A DNA stretch of 34,555 nt from Fidelibacterota bacterium. Lineage in GTDB: Bacteria > Fidelibacterota > Marinisomatia > Marinisomatales > TCS55. Positions within the stretch are counted from its first letter, which is position 1, and the number at the start of each line of letters is the position of its first letter. A model generated the notes under the pieces. The model was given only the letters and a program-made list of their open reading frames with translations. It ran no database searches and had not been told where the DNA came from. The position numbers and the translations under genes are program-made. The DNA lies in assembly GCA_022561485.1 (NCBI GenBank), contig JADFRD010000014.1, positions 1 to 34,555 on the forward strand. Reading direction: 5' to 3'. Positions 7,449-15,413 of this stretch are shown one piece after another.

Positions 7449-8639
7449 TCATTGTGATACCTCTTTAAACACACGTTTGAAATTGCCGCCAAGAATTTTT
7501 TGTACTTCCTTTTTCGTCAATCCACGTTTCAATAATTTGTCCGTAATGGCTGGAAGTTTCGTCACATCTTCCAACCCGGTTGGCATCACACCCACACCAT
7601 CCCAGTCTGCCCCCAGCCCAACATGGTCAATGCCCATTAGTAAAACTAAATATGAAATATGATCGATCAATACATCTAATGAAGGAGCAACTTTTTGAAG
7701 AGCCGGAAGCAACAGTTTATTTTCTTCATACCAATATTCATCGCCATCGGAGTCATGCACAGCTGCGAGTGAATCCAGCCTTGATTGATAGGATTCTTTA
7801 ATGATTTTTGCTTTCTTTTCATAAGTACTATCAATGTACCCCGGATAAAAATTCACAAATACGACTCCTCCATTATCCTTAATTGCGAATAATTGTTCAT
7901 CCTTCAAATTCCTGAAATGTGGACAGAGATAATAGGCAGATGAATGAGAAGCAATGATTGGTTTTTCAGAAACATTAATAATATCCCAAAAAGTCTGTTC
8001 ACCGGCATGGGATACATCTACCATTATGCCTAATTCATTGCAGCGGCGGATAACATCTTTACCAAAATCTGTTAATCCTACAAAAGCCAGGGAATCCTTC
8101 TTCTCCGTTTCATCTTTCGCGGATGTTGCCCAGTCATTGGAATTATTCCAAGTGACGCTCAGGTAACGCATGCCGCGATTATATAGAGCGTCCAATTTCG
8201 CTAAATCATTTTCAATGGCATGGCCGCCCTCCACCCCAATCAAACACGATAAAATTCCGCGCTGTTCATTATAAACAATATCTTGATAATTCATGGGAAT
8301 TGCCCATTGCCCATTAGAACGATTACATAAATCTTCCAATTGAGTAATCATATCATTGGCTCGATCAAAGGCTTCGTTCTTTTCATATTCGTAAGGGCTC
8401 ACCCAGATAGAAAAAACTTGCAGATCCATCCCACCCTCTTGAAACTTGATTAAATCAGAATGGCTGTCTGGATGCTCTGATAAAATATCCTGTCCAATCA
8501 TTGAACGTAATAAAACATCATTGTGGGCGTCTGCCACAAAAGATTTAAAGTGAAACTCCGTGTTTCGATCTGTGCAGGAAGATAAAAAAAGAAATATCGT
8601 GAAAGTGCATATCATTTGTTTATTTTGCAAACAGTGCAT
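7449..8639 (-). CDS. Membrane dipeptidase (peptidase M19), lipoprotein
   Basis: Renal-dipeptidase-type metallopeptidase that cleaves dipeptides, including some with D-residues or cyclic linkages, using a binuclear zinc site. It has a type II signal with lipobox LSSC (Cys22), so it should be a lipid-anchored envelope protein. Zinc ligands are visible in order: DAHND (37-41), the Glu of GVEGGHA, the His of DVSHAG and of ASHSSAYY, and the Asp of LGADWDG. Length 396 is normal. The ATG is preceded by AAGGGG and follows the VOC gene stop by 2 nt, so it is translated from the same minus-strand message as the VOC and DUF374 genes. Peptide salvage or peptidoglycan-peptide turnover is plausible. Confidence 0.92.
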   Translation of the reverse strand: MHCLQNKQMICTFTIFLFLSSCTDRNTEFHFKSFVADAHNDVLLRSMIGQDILSEHPDSHSDLIKFQEGGMDLQVFSIWVSPYEYEKNEAFDRANDMITQLEDLCNRSNGQWAIPMNYQDIVYNEQRGILSCLIGVEGGHAIENDLAKLDALYNRGMRYLSVTWNNSNDWATSAKDETEKKDSLAFVGLTDFGKDVIRRCNELGIMVDVSHAGEQTFWDIINVSEKPIIASHSSAYYLCPHFRNLKDEQLFAIKDNGGVVFVNFYPGYIDSTYEKKAKIIKESYQSRLDSLAAVHDSDGDEYWYEENKLLLPALQKVAPSLDVLIDHISYLVLLMGIDHVGLGADWDGVGVMPTGLEDVTKLPAITDKLLKRGLTKKEVQKILGGNFKRVFKEVSQ

Positions 8640-8641
8640 GA

Positions 8642-8971
8642 TTACCCCTTATTGTTTTCCCAAAGATTAAATACCAGACCATAGGGATCCTTCATATAAC
8701 AGTCCTTCCCCTTGCCTTCCCATTTAACTACAATACAGCCATGTTTTTCTAAATATTCTTTTGCTACTTCAACGTCATCAATATTGAATTCTAAAACAGT
8801 TCCACGCAATTCGTTATTCTCCATGATATATAAATTCAGTTCTTCATTGCGGATGTGTAAATGGTTCTCTTCCATTTTTGTGTCCAAACCTAAAACGTTT
8901 TTATAATACAATTCAGAACTTTTCCAATCCGGATGCTGAAGAGCAATATGAGTAGTTAATTCAAATTTCAT
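8642..8971 (-). CDS. VOC-superfamily (glyoxalase/bleomycin-resistance-like) protein
   Basis: A small protein of about 109 residues built from the beta-alpha-beta-beta-beta repeats of the vicinal oxygen chelate fold. Seen: an N-terminal HIALQHPDWKSSELYYKNVL, the central LEFNIDDVEVAKEYLEKHG and the C-terminal CYMKDPYGLVFNLWEN; the DPYG-Nxx-E ending is characteristic. A longer frame begins at 8989, but the ATG at 8971 (MKFELTTH) is better: GGGAG lies just upstream, and the preceding gene stops 1 nt before it. Members range from metal-dependent lyases and dioxygenases to binding proteins, so function stays open. It sits between the DUF374 acyltransferase and the dipeptidase in a tightly packed operon. 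Confidence 0.8.
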   Translation of the reverse strand: MKFELTTHIALQHPDWKSSELYYKNVLGLDTKMEENHLHIRNEELNLYIMENNELRGTVLEFNIDDVEVAKEYLEKHGCIVVKWEGKGKDCYMKDPYGLVFNLWENNKG

Positions 8972-8972
8972 T

Positions 8973-9614
8973 TTAATCTCCCATTTCAATAGCTAATTGT
9001 TGACTTATATATCCAAGGTTTTTTCCTGTTACATAGATCGGATTTTGAAAGCTGACTTTTATGGTTGAAAACAATTTTGGAATCCATTTTTTATCCCAGG
9101 CAAACGATAACTGAAAATACTTATCACAATCTATTCTAATGGGAATAATTGGCAAACCCGATTGTTTGGACATATGCAGAATTCCTTTTTTGATTTCCTT
9201 GTATGGTCCAAAGGGCCCATCCGGTGTTACACAGCAGGCTTTCCCTGTTTTGATTCTATCAACGATTTGATTTGCTGCTTTTATACCCTCATGACCTGTC
9301 GAACCCAAAATTACTTCAGATCCCATCCATCTAAGTGTTATGATTGCATACATCATATACCAATCGGGATGGCTAAATTGCACATAATTTTTCCCATCAG
9401 ACTTGGATAACCAATAAACGAAACTCTTATAATGCCAAACAGCTTCAATACGACCTGGATGTTTTTCTATCCATTGTTTACCCTCTATTTCAATCGTACA
9501 TGTTTTCTGAAGTAACCACCAGTATATACGAAAAATTGCTGATACAAAATAAGCTAGTAAAAAGTAAAAGGGTCGAATCAAAAGAGGAACATTATCGACG
9601 CTATACTTTTTCAT
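8973..9614 (-). CDS. DUF374 lysophospholipid acyltransferase-like protein
   Basis: A 213-residue protein with an N-terminal hydrophobic segment (about residues 10-38) that should anchor it to the inner membrane, then a DUF374 domain of the PlsC-like acyltransferase clan. Seen: AVWHYKSF, the family's histidine motif; GSTGHEGIKAANQIVDRIK; and TPDGPFGPYKEIKKGIL, the strongly conserved DGPxGP block that follows the acceptor-site region; then GLPIIPIRI. DUF374 proteins are thought to acylate lipid A-like or lysophospholipid substrates, but none is named here from sequence. The stop is 1 nt before the VOC start, indicating co-transcription. Full length for the family. Confidence 0.83.
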   Translation of the reverse strand: MKKYSVDNVPLLIRPFYFLLAYFVSAIFRIYWWLLQKTCTIEIEGKQWIEKHPGRIEAVWHYKSFVYWLSKSDGKNYVQFSHPDWYMMYAIITLRWMGSEVILGSTGHEGIKAANQIVDRIKTGKACCVTPDGPFGPYKEIKKGILHMSKQSGLPIIPIRIDCDKYFQLSFAWDKKWIPKLFSTIKVSFQNPIYVTGKNLGYISQQLAIEMGD

Positions 9615-9684
9615 AAATTCTCAATTAATCTTAATGTTATTTCAAATTTTCGCCCTGATTGATAGGGAATTATTCCTGCCAAGA

Positions 9685-10056
9685 TCAGTTCTTATTTATT
9701 TTTTTACTGTTCCTGATTGCCTGTAATTCTACCCAAGTCTGTTCAGTGGCCGCCAGTCGTTCTACTACTCCATCGGCTAAAATGGACGTATTAAATATTT
9801 CTTCAACATCATCCATTTTAAGTTTGGTGTACCAAATATTATCAGGATAAATAACGACAGCCGCTCCCATTTCACACGCATCCAAACAGCCGCTTTTGTT
9901 TGCCCTAACTTTTCCTTTCAACCCATGTTGATTGATCAATTGTACAAACTTTAAACGAATTTCATTTCCACCGCATCGAGTACAATCCCCTTTGGGGTTA
10001 TCCGCAGGACGTTCATTCGTACATACGAAAATGTGTTTTGAGTATTTAGGCTGCAT
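9685..10056 (-). CDS. Thioredoxin-like [2Fe-2S] ferredoxin domain protein
   Basis: A soluble protein of about 123 residues with the thioredoxin-like [2Fe-2S] ferredoxin pattern: HIFVCTNERP near the N-terminus, CTRCGG, then SGCLDACEMG, giving the C-x(~12)-C-x2-C ... C-x3-C cysteine set. VVIYPDNIWYTKL completes the fold. Such proteins are related to the NuoE/HndA subunit domain and to stand-alone Aquifex-type ferredoxins; they carry electrons or regulate redox enzymes. The ATG at 10056 is chosen over a TTG one codon upstream; no clear ribosome site. It is 70 nt upstream of the DUF374 gene and probably heads that operon. No redox partner is adjacent. Confidence 0.88.
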   Translation of the reverse strand: MQPKYSKHIFVCTNERPADNPKGDCTRCGGNEIRLKFVQLINQHGLKGKVRANKSGCLDACEMGAAVVIYPDNIWYTKLKMDDVEEIFNTSILADGVVERLAATEQTWVELQAIRNSKKINKN

Positions 10057-10222
10057 CAAAATTAATCTATTTATTATAATTTGAATGATTTATGAATAAG
10101 GCAGAAATTATGACAATTTTTGATGAGAGGTTAATGGTAACTGGCGATAGGTAAGTAATAACCAGCTATTGCTCATCTGGAACAAAAATGTATTAACTTC
10201 CCGCTCATTTATAGGATTTAAA
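10057..10222. promoter_or_regulatory. Divergent promoter region with inverted repeats
   Basis: Separates the ferredoxin gene (minus) and the LOG gene (plus). It contains GATGAG (10122-10127) mirrored by CTCATC (10172-10177), with GGTTA and TAACC nested inside, and a 23-bp segment (10125-10147) that matches 19 of 23 bases with the minus strand at 34433-34455. It may be a decayed small repeat rather than an operator. Confidence 0.35.
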
Positions 10223-11032
10223 ATGACTGATAAAAATAAAGAACGATTTTACAACGACAAAAAATTCATTGGCAGCCCTGATGGGCGAGTGTTAAGAATA
10301 CTTGCTGAATATTTCGGACCTCTCCAGCGATTCCGGCAAAATAAAATTGCTGATACCATTGTTTTCTTTGGATCTGCACGGATTAATTCACAACAGGATG
10401 CGAAGGAAGCTCTTAAAAATGCACCTAATAATATATCCAAAAAGAAAAAAGATCAACTGCATCGAGACCTGAAAATGAGTCATTATTATGAAGATGCCCA
10501 AGAGTTGGCATTCAGATTAACCAAATGGAGTAAAGGGTTAAAAGATAAGAAGAAAAGATTTATTATCACCTCTGGTGGTGGACCGGGAATCATGGAAGCT
10601 GCCAATCGTGGTGCTTCGGCAGCCAAAGGATTGTCTGTTGGGTTGAATATTACCTTGCCCCATGAGCAATCAGGCAATCAATGGATATCCAATGAATTGA
10701 GTTTTCATTTCCATTATTTCTTTATGCGGAAATTCTGGTTTCTTTATTTGGCAAAAGCGTTAGTCGTCTTCCCCGGTGGATTCGGGACACTTGACGAACT
10801 CATGGAACTGTTAACTTTAATACAGACAAAAAAAATGCTTAAGCGTCTGCCGATCGTTGTTTATGATAGCAAATATTGGAAAAAGGTTATAGACTTTGAC
10901 TATATGGTAAAAATGGGGACGATATCTGAAGAAGATATGGATTTGTTTTATTTTGCCGACACTATTGATGAAGCATATAAATATTTAACAACTGAACTTG
11001 TAAAAGCACACCTGAAGGGGAAAAACTTTTAA
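10223..11032 (+). CDS. LOG-family protein (nucleotide 5'-monophosphate phosphoribohydrolase-like)
   Basis: A 269-residue Rossmann-like protein of the TIGR00730/LOG family. Seen: VFFGSARINS near residue 48, the SGGGPGIMEAANRGA nucleotide-binding loop at 117-131, and PGGFGTLDELMELLTLIQ at 184-201, which carries the family's PGGxGTxxE motif. LOG proteins hydrolyse purine riboside monophosphates to free base and ribose 5-phosphate; older lysine decarboxylase labels are wrong for this group. The long form over 200 residues with an extended N-terminus is typical of the PpnN-like or type II branch. The open frame begins at 10169, but the ATG at 10223 has AGGA 7 nt upstream and removes a non-conserved leader. 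The secreted amidohydrolases follow after 25 nt. Confidence 0.87.
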   Translation: MTDKNKERFYNDKKFIGSPDGRVLRILAEYFGPLQRFRQNKIADTIVFFGSARINSQQDAKEALKNAPNNISKKKKDQLHRDLKMSHYYEDAQELAFRLTKWSKGLKDKKKRFIITSGGGPGIMEAANRGASAAKGLSVGLNITLPHEQSGNQWISNELSFHFHYFFMRKFWFLYLAKALVVFPGGFGTLDELMELLTLIQTKKMLKRLPIVVYDSKYWKKVIDFDYMVKMGTISEEDMDLFYFADTIDEAYKYLTTELVKAHLKGKNF

Positions 11033-11057
11033 TCAATAACATCAAGGTGGTTATATT

Positions 11058-14000
11058 ATGAAGACACTATCTATTATTTTTCTTGTTTCTATTTCTGCTG
11101 CCCAAGTAAAGCCTGTAGATGGACTCCATGATAATACACCGCGTGTGTTTGTTTTAGAGAATGGAAAGATTATAACTCAACCCGGCCAGGTTATCGATGG
11201 CGGTATAATTGTTATTCGGAACGGTATTATCGAAGCTGTAGGCAAAAAAGTTTTTGTGCCTGCTGATGCATATAAAATAGATATTTCGGGCAAAACAGTT
11301 TATCCAGGCTTCATTGAAAGCTATTGGAAACGGGAAGATAAAAAACCATCCTCTTTGAATTTTGGAAAAGAAAAAAAGAAAGTAAAACCCGCCCCTGTTA
11401 CCAACCACTGGAATGAACGCGTTCATCCGGAGTATCGTTTAATCAATGACTTCCAACCCAAGGAAAAAGAATTAGAAACACTCCGCTCCCTGGGATTTAC
11501 TGTAGCCCAGGTGGTTCACAATAAAGGTATTTTTCGCGGCCAGTCCGCTTTGATTCATTTAGGGAATTGGCATCCGGAATCTGTTATTGCAGAAAATGGT
11601 CCGGCACAAATCATGGCTTTTGAGCATGGGAGTTGGGGAGACAAAGGGTATCCCAATTCGCTCATGGGTACCATCGCCCTGATGCGCCAAACATTCTATG
11701 ATGCCCAATGGAATCATAATGCCAGGACTTATTATAATCGCAACCGAGATAAAACGGAGTCGCCGGATCTGGATCGAGCGTTGGAAACCCTGTCAGCAGT
11801 CATGAAATCTAAACTGCCCTTCTGTTTTGAAACGAACCAAGAACTGGCTGCACTGCGTGTGCAGAAAATTGCAAATGAATTTGATTTGAATTTCTGGCTA
11901 AAGGGCAACGGGTATGAATACCGGCGTCTGAATGAAATCAAGAAGATGAACACATTTGTGATCGTTCCCCTTGATTATCCAGAAACTCCGGACGTAGACT
12001 CGTGGGAAGATGCTTTAGATTACGATTTGGAACAGCTGCGCCACTGGGATCAGGCTCCGGACAACGCAGCCAGAATGATCGCCGCCGGTATTGACATCGC
12101 TCTCACAACCAGCGACCTGAAAAAAAGAAAACAATTTCACAATTCCCTGCTGCGGAGTATTGAACGGGGATTATCAAAGGACGATGCTTTGGCCGCCCTG
12201 ACCACCATTCCTGCCAAAAAGTTGGGTCTGACGAATCTGGGCAAGGTTGACAAAGGATATACAGCTAACCTGGTTATAACTGATGGCGATTATTTTGAAA
12301 AAAAATCAAAGGTTACCGAAGTCTGGATCCAGGGAAAACGATACATGATCAAGGAAGAACCGGTTCACGATGTTGCAGGTAAATGGGACATCACTATTTC
12401 CGGTGGATTGAACCTCAATGCTACGCTGGAATTGATCCAAAAAGATAATAAAGTTTCCGGCAAGCTGGTGGTGGATTCAACAAAGATTAAGCTAAAAGAT
12501 GTGGAGAACGAAGCTCACCGCTTTGCATTTACATTTCCCGGGAAAGACCTGGATTTGGAAGGTATTGTCCGCCTTTCCGGAACATTGCAAAACAAATCTA
12601 TCACCGGCAGCGGTATTGCACCGGACGGCTCTGAAATCAAATGGACCGCCAGCTGGACAGGTACCCTTGAAGATCCAGATGAAAATAAAAAGGAAGAATC
12701 GAAAAAGGAATCGTCCAGTGAGCTTACACCCCTTTTTCCGGAGGGTGCATACGGTTTTGCAGAACAGCCGGAGCAGGCCAAAAAGATTTTGATAAAAAAC
12801 GCCACCCTTTGGACCAGTGGATCCGCAGGCATACTTAAAAATGTTGATATGTTTATTCGAAATGGCATTATTGAAAAAATAGGCAAAAATCTAAAAGTGT
12901 CCGGGAGTGATGTTTATGTCATTGATGCCACGGGGAAACATGTTACTCCGGGACTTATTGATGCCCACAACCATAGTTCTGCATTTGCCATTAACGAAGG
13001 CACCCAGTCGGTGACGGCAGAGGTGCGTATTTATGACGTACTCAACAGCGATGATATTGCCATCTACCGTCAGCTGGCGGGCGGACTGACCATTGTTAAC
13101 ATTCTACACGGTTCCGCCAATGCTATCGGTGGGCAAAATGCGGTAATCAAACTCCGCTGGGGACAGACTCCGGAAGGCATCTTGTTCAAAGAAGCACCAC
13201 CCGGCATCAAATTTGCCTTGGGTGAAAATGTCAAGCAGTCAAACTGGGGTGATGATAATACGACCCGCTATCCCCAAACCCGGATGGGCGTGGAGCAAAT
13301 TATTCGCGATGCCTTTGCCGCCGCCACAGATTATGCCGAAGCATTGGGGCTTGCCGGATTTGAAAAGACATTTAGCAATTTACCGGTGAGGAAAAACCTG
13401 GAATTGGATGCATTGGTAGAGATTTTGCAAGGCAAAAGAATGGTCCACTGCCATTCCTACCGGCAGGATGAAATCCTGATGCTCACACGGATTGCTGAAG
13501 ATTATGGTTTTACTATCGGTGTTTTTCAGCACGTTCTTGAAGGATATAAAGTGGCTGATCGGATCGCTGAACACGGTGCCGGCGCCTCTACTTTTACTGA
13601 CTGGTGGTCGTATAAATTTGAAGTGATCGATGCTATCCCTTTTAACGGAACGATCATGAATGAAGTCGGTGTTTTGACCTCTTTCAACTCTGACAGCAAT
13701 GAACTGGCCCGGCGCATGGGAAAGGAAGCAGCCAAAGCTGTAAAGTACGGAGGAGTGTCTCAAGAGGAAGCATTGAAATTTGTAACCATTAATCCGGCGA
13801 AACAATTGGGTATCGACCCATATGTGGGCTCACTGGAAAAAGGAAAACACGGTGATTTTGTAATCTGGAGTGACAATCCCCTCTCCTCTTACTCCTACTG
13901 CGAACAAACATGGATCGAAGGAACGCTTTACTTCAGCACTGAACGAGACGCAGAAATGAGGAAACACATTTCGGATGAACGCAACATGCTGATCCAGAAG

Positions 14001-14099
14001 ATTCTAGTGAGTGATGACAAAGGCGGGGAAAAATCCATGAAACCGAATGGAGATTCGCACAACCACTTCTATTCTTGCACGGAAGGAGGTGTCCATTGA
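11058..14099 (+). CDS. Secreted double-module amidohydrolase, first module degenerate
   Basis: A 1013-residue exported protein with signal peptide (MKTLSIIFLVSISAAQ). It has two amidohydrolase-superfamily modules joined by a beta-rich domain. Module 1 (about 28-440) has the flanking beta-sandwich and GKTVYPGFIESYWKRED, where the metal-binding HxH is replaced by YWK, though an Asp in ALTTSD remains. The linker (about 450-560) begins DVAGKWDITISGG and ends in a Lys/Glu/Ser-rich stretch. Module 2 (about 575-1000) is intact: TPGLIDAHNHSS with H637 and H639, MVHCHSY, GVFQHVLE and LTSFNSDSNE supply the usual metal and catalytic residues, followed by VTINPAKQLGI. It probably hydrolyses a cyclic or linear amide in the periplasm; the substrate is unknown. 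The next gene starts in its stop codon. Confidence 0.88.
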   Translation: MKTLSIIFLVSISAAQVKPVDGLHDNTPRVFVLENGKIITQPGQVIDGGIIVIRNGIIEAVGKKVFVPADAYKIDISGKTVYPGFIESYWKREDKKPSSLNFGKEKKKVKPAPVTNHWNERVHPEYRLINDFQPKEKELETLRSLGFTVAQVVHNKGIFRGQSALIHLGNWHPESVIAENGPAQIMAFEHGSWGDKGYPNSLMGTIALMRQTFYDAQWNHNARTYYNRNRDKTESPDLDRALETLSAVMKSKLPFCFETNQELAALRVQKIANEFDLNFWLKGNGYEYRRLNEIKKMNTFVIVPLDYPETPDVDSWEDALDYDLEQLRHWDQAPDNAARMIAAGIDIALTTSDLKKRKQFHNSLLRSIERGLSKDDALAALTTIPAKKLGLTNLGKVDKGYTANLVITDGDYFEKKSKVTEVWIQGKRYMIKEEPVHDVAGKWDITISGGLNLNATLELIQKDNKVSGKLVVDSTKIKLKDVENEAHRFAFTFPGKDLDLEGIVRLSGTLQNKSITGSGIAPDGSEIKWTASWTGTLEDPDENKKEESKKESSSELTPLFPEGAYGFAEQPEQAKKILIKNATLWTSGSAGILKNVDMFIRNGIIEKIGKNLKVSGSDVYVIDATGKHVTPGLIDAHNHSSAFAINEGTQSVTAEVRIYDVLNSDDIAIYRQLAGGLTIVNILHGSANAIGGQNAVIKLRWGQTPEGILFKEAPPGIKFALGENVKQSNWGDDNTTRYPQTRMGVEQIIRDAFAAATDYAEALGLAGFEKTFSNLPVRKNLELDALVEILQGKRMVHCHSYRQDEILMLTRIAEDYGFTIGVFQHVLEGYKVADRIAEHGAGASTFTDWWSYKFEVIDAIPFNGTIMNEVGVLTSFNSDSNELARRMGKEAAKAVKYGGVSQEEALKFVTINPAKQLGIDPYVGSLEKGKHGDFVIWSDNPLSSYSYCEQTWIEGTLYFSTERDAEMRKHISDERNMLIQKILVSDDKGGEKSMKPNGDSHNHFYSCTEGGVH

Positions 14100-15409
14100 A
14101 ACAGTTTATTCTAGCAATTTTAATTATTTCTTTACTGTTTGCTTCAGATCAGATCCCGGCGCCCAGACAGGATCACCCTATCCTGCTGAAAGATGTCACT
14201 ATTCACCCGGTATCCGGACCGATTCTGACTCAGGGTGAGATTCTTTTTTCAGATGGTAAAATCATTGAAATAGGCCACCGCATTTCTCGACTGCCGGAAA
14301 ATACGGAAATCATTTCCCTCCCCGGGAAGCACGTTTACCCAGGGATGATCGCTGCTAACACGGTACTGGGACTGGTAGAAGTGAACGCCGTCCGAGCCAC
14401 CCGGGACTTTGCAGAAGTGGGTTCTTTCAACCCGAACGTACGGGCAGAAGTAAGCTACAATCCCGACTCCGAACTGATCCCTGTAACACGCTCCAACGGT
14501 GTGGCTATTGTGTTGACGGTTCCCCAGAGCGGGTTGATCTCCGGTACATCAGCCGCCATGATGTTGGACGGCTGGACTTGGGAAGACGCCACTCTGAAGA
14601 TGCCGGTTGGTATGCATATTCGCTGGCCGCGGATGACCGTGAGCCACTCGCGCTACGTGCGTAAAAGCCCGGAAGAACAAAAAAAGGAACGGGACAAACA
14701 GCTCAAGGAATTGGATGAGATTCTGGACAAGGCCCGTGCTTATACCCAGAGCATATCTGCTGAAAAAACACCCCGTCAAAAGATGGATTTGAAATGGCAA
14801 AGCATGGTAAATGTGGTGAAAGGGGAACTACCGGTATTCATCCACGCCAACGGTGTCCAACAGATCGAAGCGGCAGCGGAATGGGCATCACGCCAGAAAC
14901 TAAACATGGTTCTTGTGGGCGGACGAGATGCCTGGATGGTGACGGATATACTGAAGAAAAATAATATTCCAGTCATCATAGAAGCCACTCATAAACTCCC
15001 GGCACGGCGCTGGGCGAATTATGATGAATCCTTCAAGACACCGCTCATACTTTACGAAGCTGAAGTCAAATTCTGCATTTCAGCTAATGGTGGGGCCTTT
15101 CAAGCTGCGCACCAACGAAACTTGCCTTATGAAGCGGCCACAGCGGCGGCTTATGGCCTGCCAAAAGATGAAGCGTTGAAATCAGTCACATTGTATCCGG
15201 CAGAAATTCTGGGTATTGCTGATCAAGTGGGTTCATTGGAAGTCGGCAAGGATGCCACTTTATTCATTAGTGATGGTGATCCCCTTGAGATCATGACCCG
15301 GGTGGAACAACTGTACATCCAGGGACGGAAAGTAGACATGGGCGACAGGCATAAGATACTGCGGGATAAGTATACTGAAAAGTATCGGCAGCTTGGGTTG
15401 ATAGACTAA
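14096..15409 (+). CDS. Secreted amidohydrolase-fold protein lacking the HxH metal motif
   Basis: A 437-residue exported paralogue. The start is a TTG at 14096, overlapping the preceding TGA (TTGA), with AAGGAGG 6 nt upstream; this is better than the TTG at 14075. The signal peptide is MKQFILAILIISLLFAS. The fold is recognisable from LPGKHVYPGMIAANTVLG, LPVFIHANGVQQIEAA, VTLYPAEILGIADQVGSLEVGKDATLFISDGDP. The normal PGxIDxHxH is PGMIAANTV, so both metal histidines are lost, and the usual Asp region reads CISANGG. By known chemistry of the superfamily it should not bind the binuclear site, so it is likely a non-catalytic partner of the 1013-residue protein. A charged coiled-coil-like insert (KSPEEQKKERDKQLKELDEI) sits near 190-210. 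Its stop lies 4 nt from the convergent gene. Confidence 0.87.
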   Translation: MKQFILAILIISLLFASDQIPAPRQDHPILLKDVTIHPVSGPILTQGEILFSDGKIIEIGHRISRLPENTEIISLPGKHVYPGMIAANTVLGLVEVNAVRATRDFAEVGSFNPNVRAEVSYNPDSELIPVTRSNGVAIVLTVPQSGLISGTSAAMMLDGWTWEDATLKMPVGMHIRWPRMTVSHSRYVRKSPEEQKKERDKQLKELDEILDKARAYTQSISAEKTPRQKMDLKWQSMVNVVKGELPVFIHANGVQQIEAAAEWASRQKLNMVLVGGRDAWMVTDILKKNNIPVIIEATHKLPARRWANYDESFKTPLILYEAEVKFCISANGGAFQAAHQRNLPYEAATAAAYGLPKDEALKSVTLYPAEILGIADQVGSLEVGKDATLFISDGDPLEIMTRVEQLYIQGRKVDMGDRHKILRDKYTEKYRQLGLID

Positions 15410-15413
15410 TTAT

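Noticed and set aside
13380-13805. 141-codon frame opposite the amidohydrolase gene
   Set aside because: Antisense shadow; the plus strand carries the metal-site motifs and clear family sequence.
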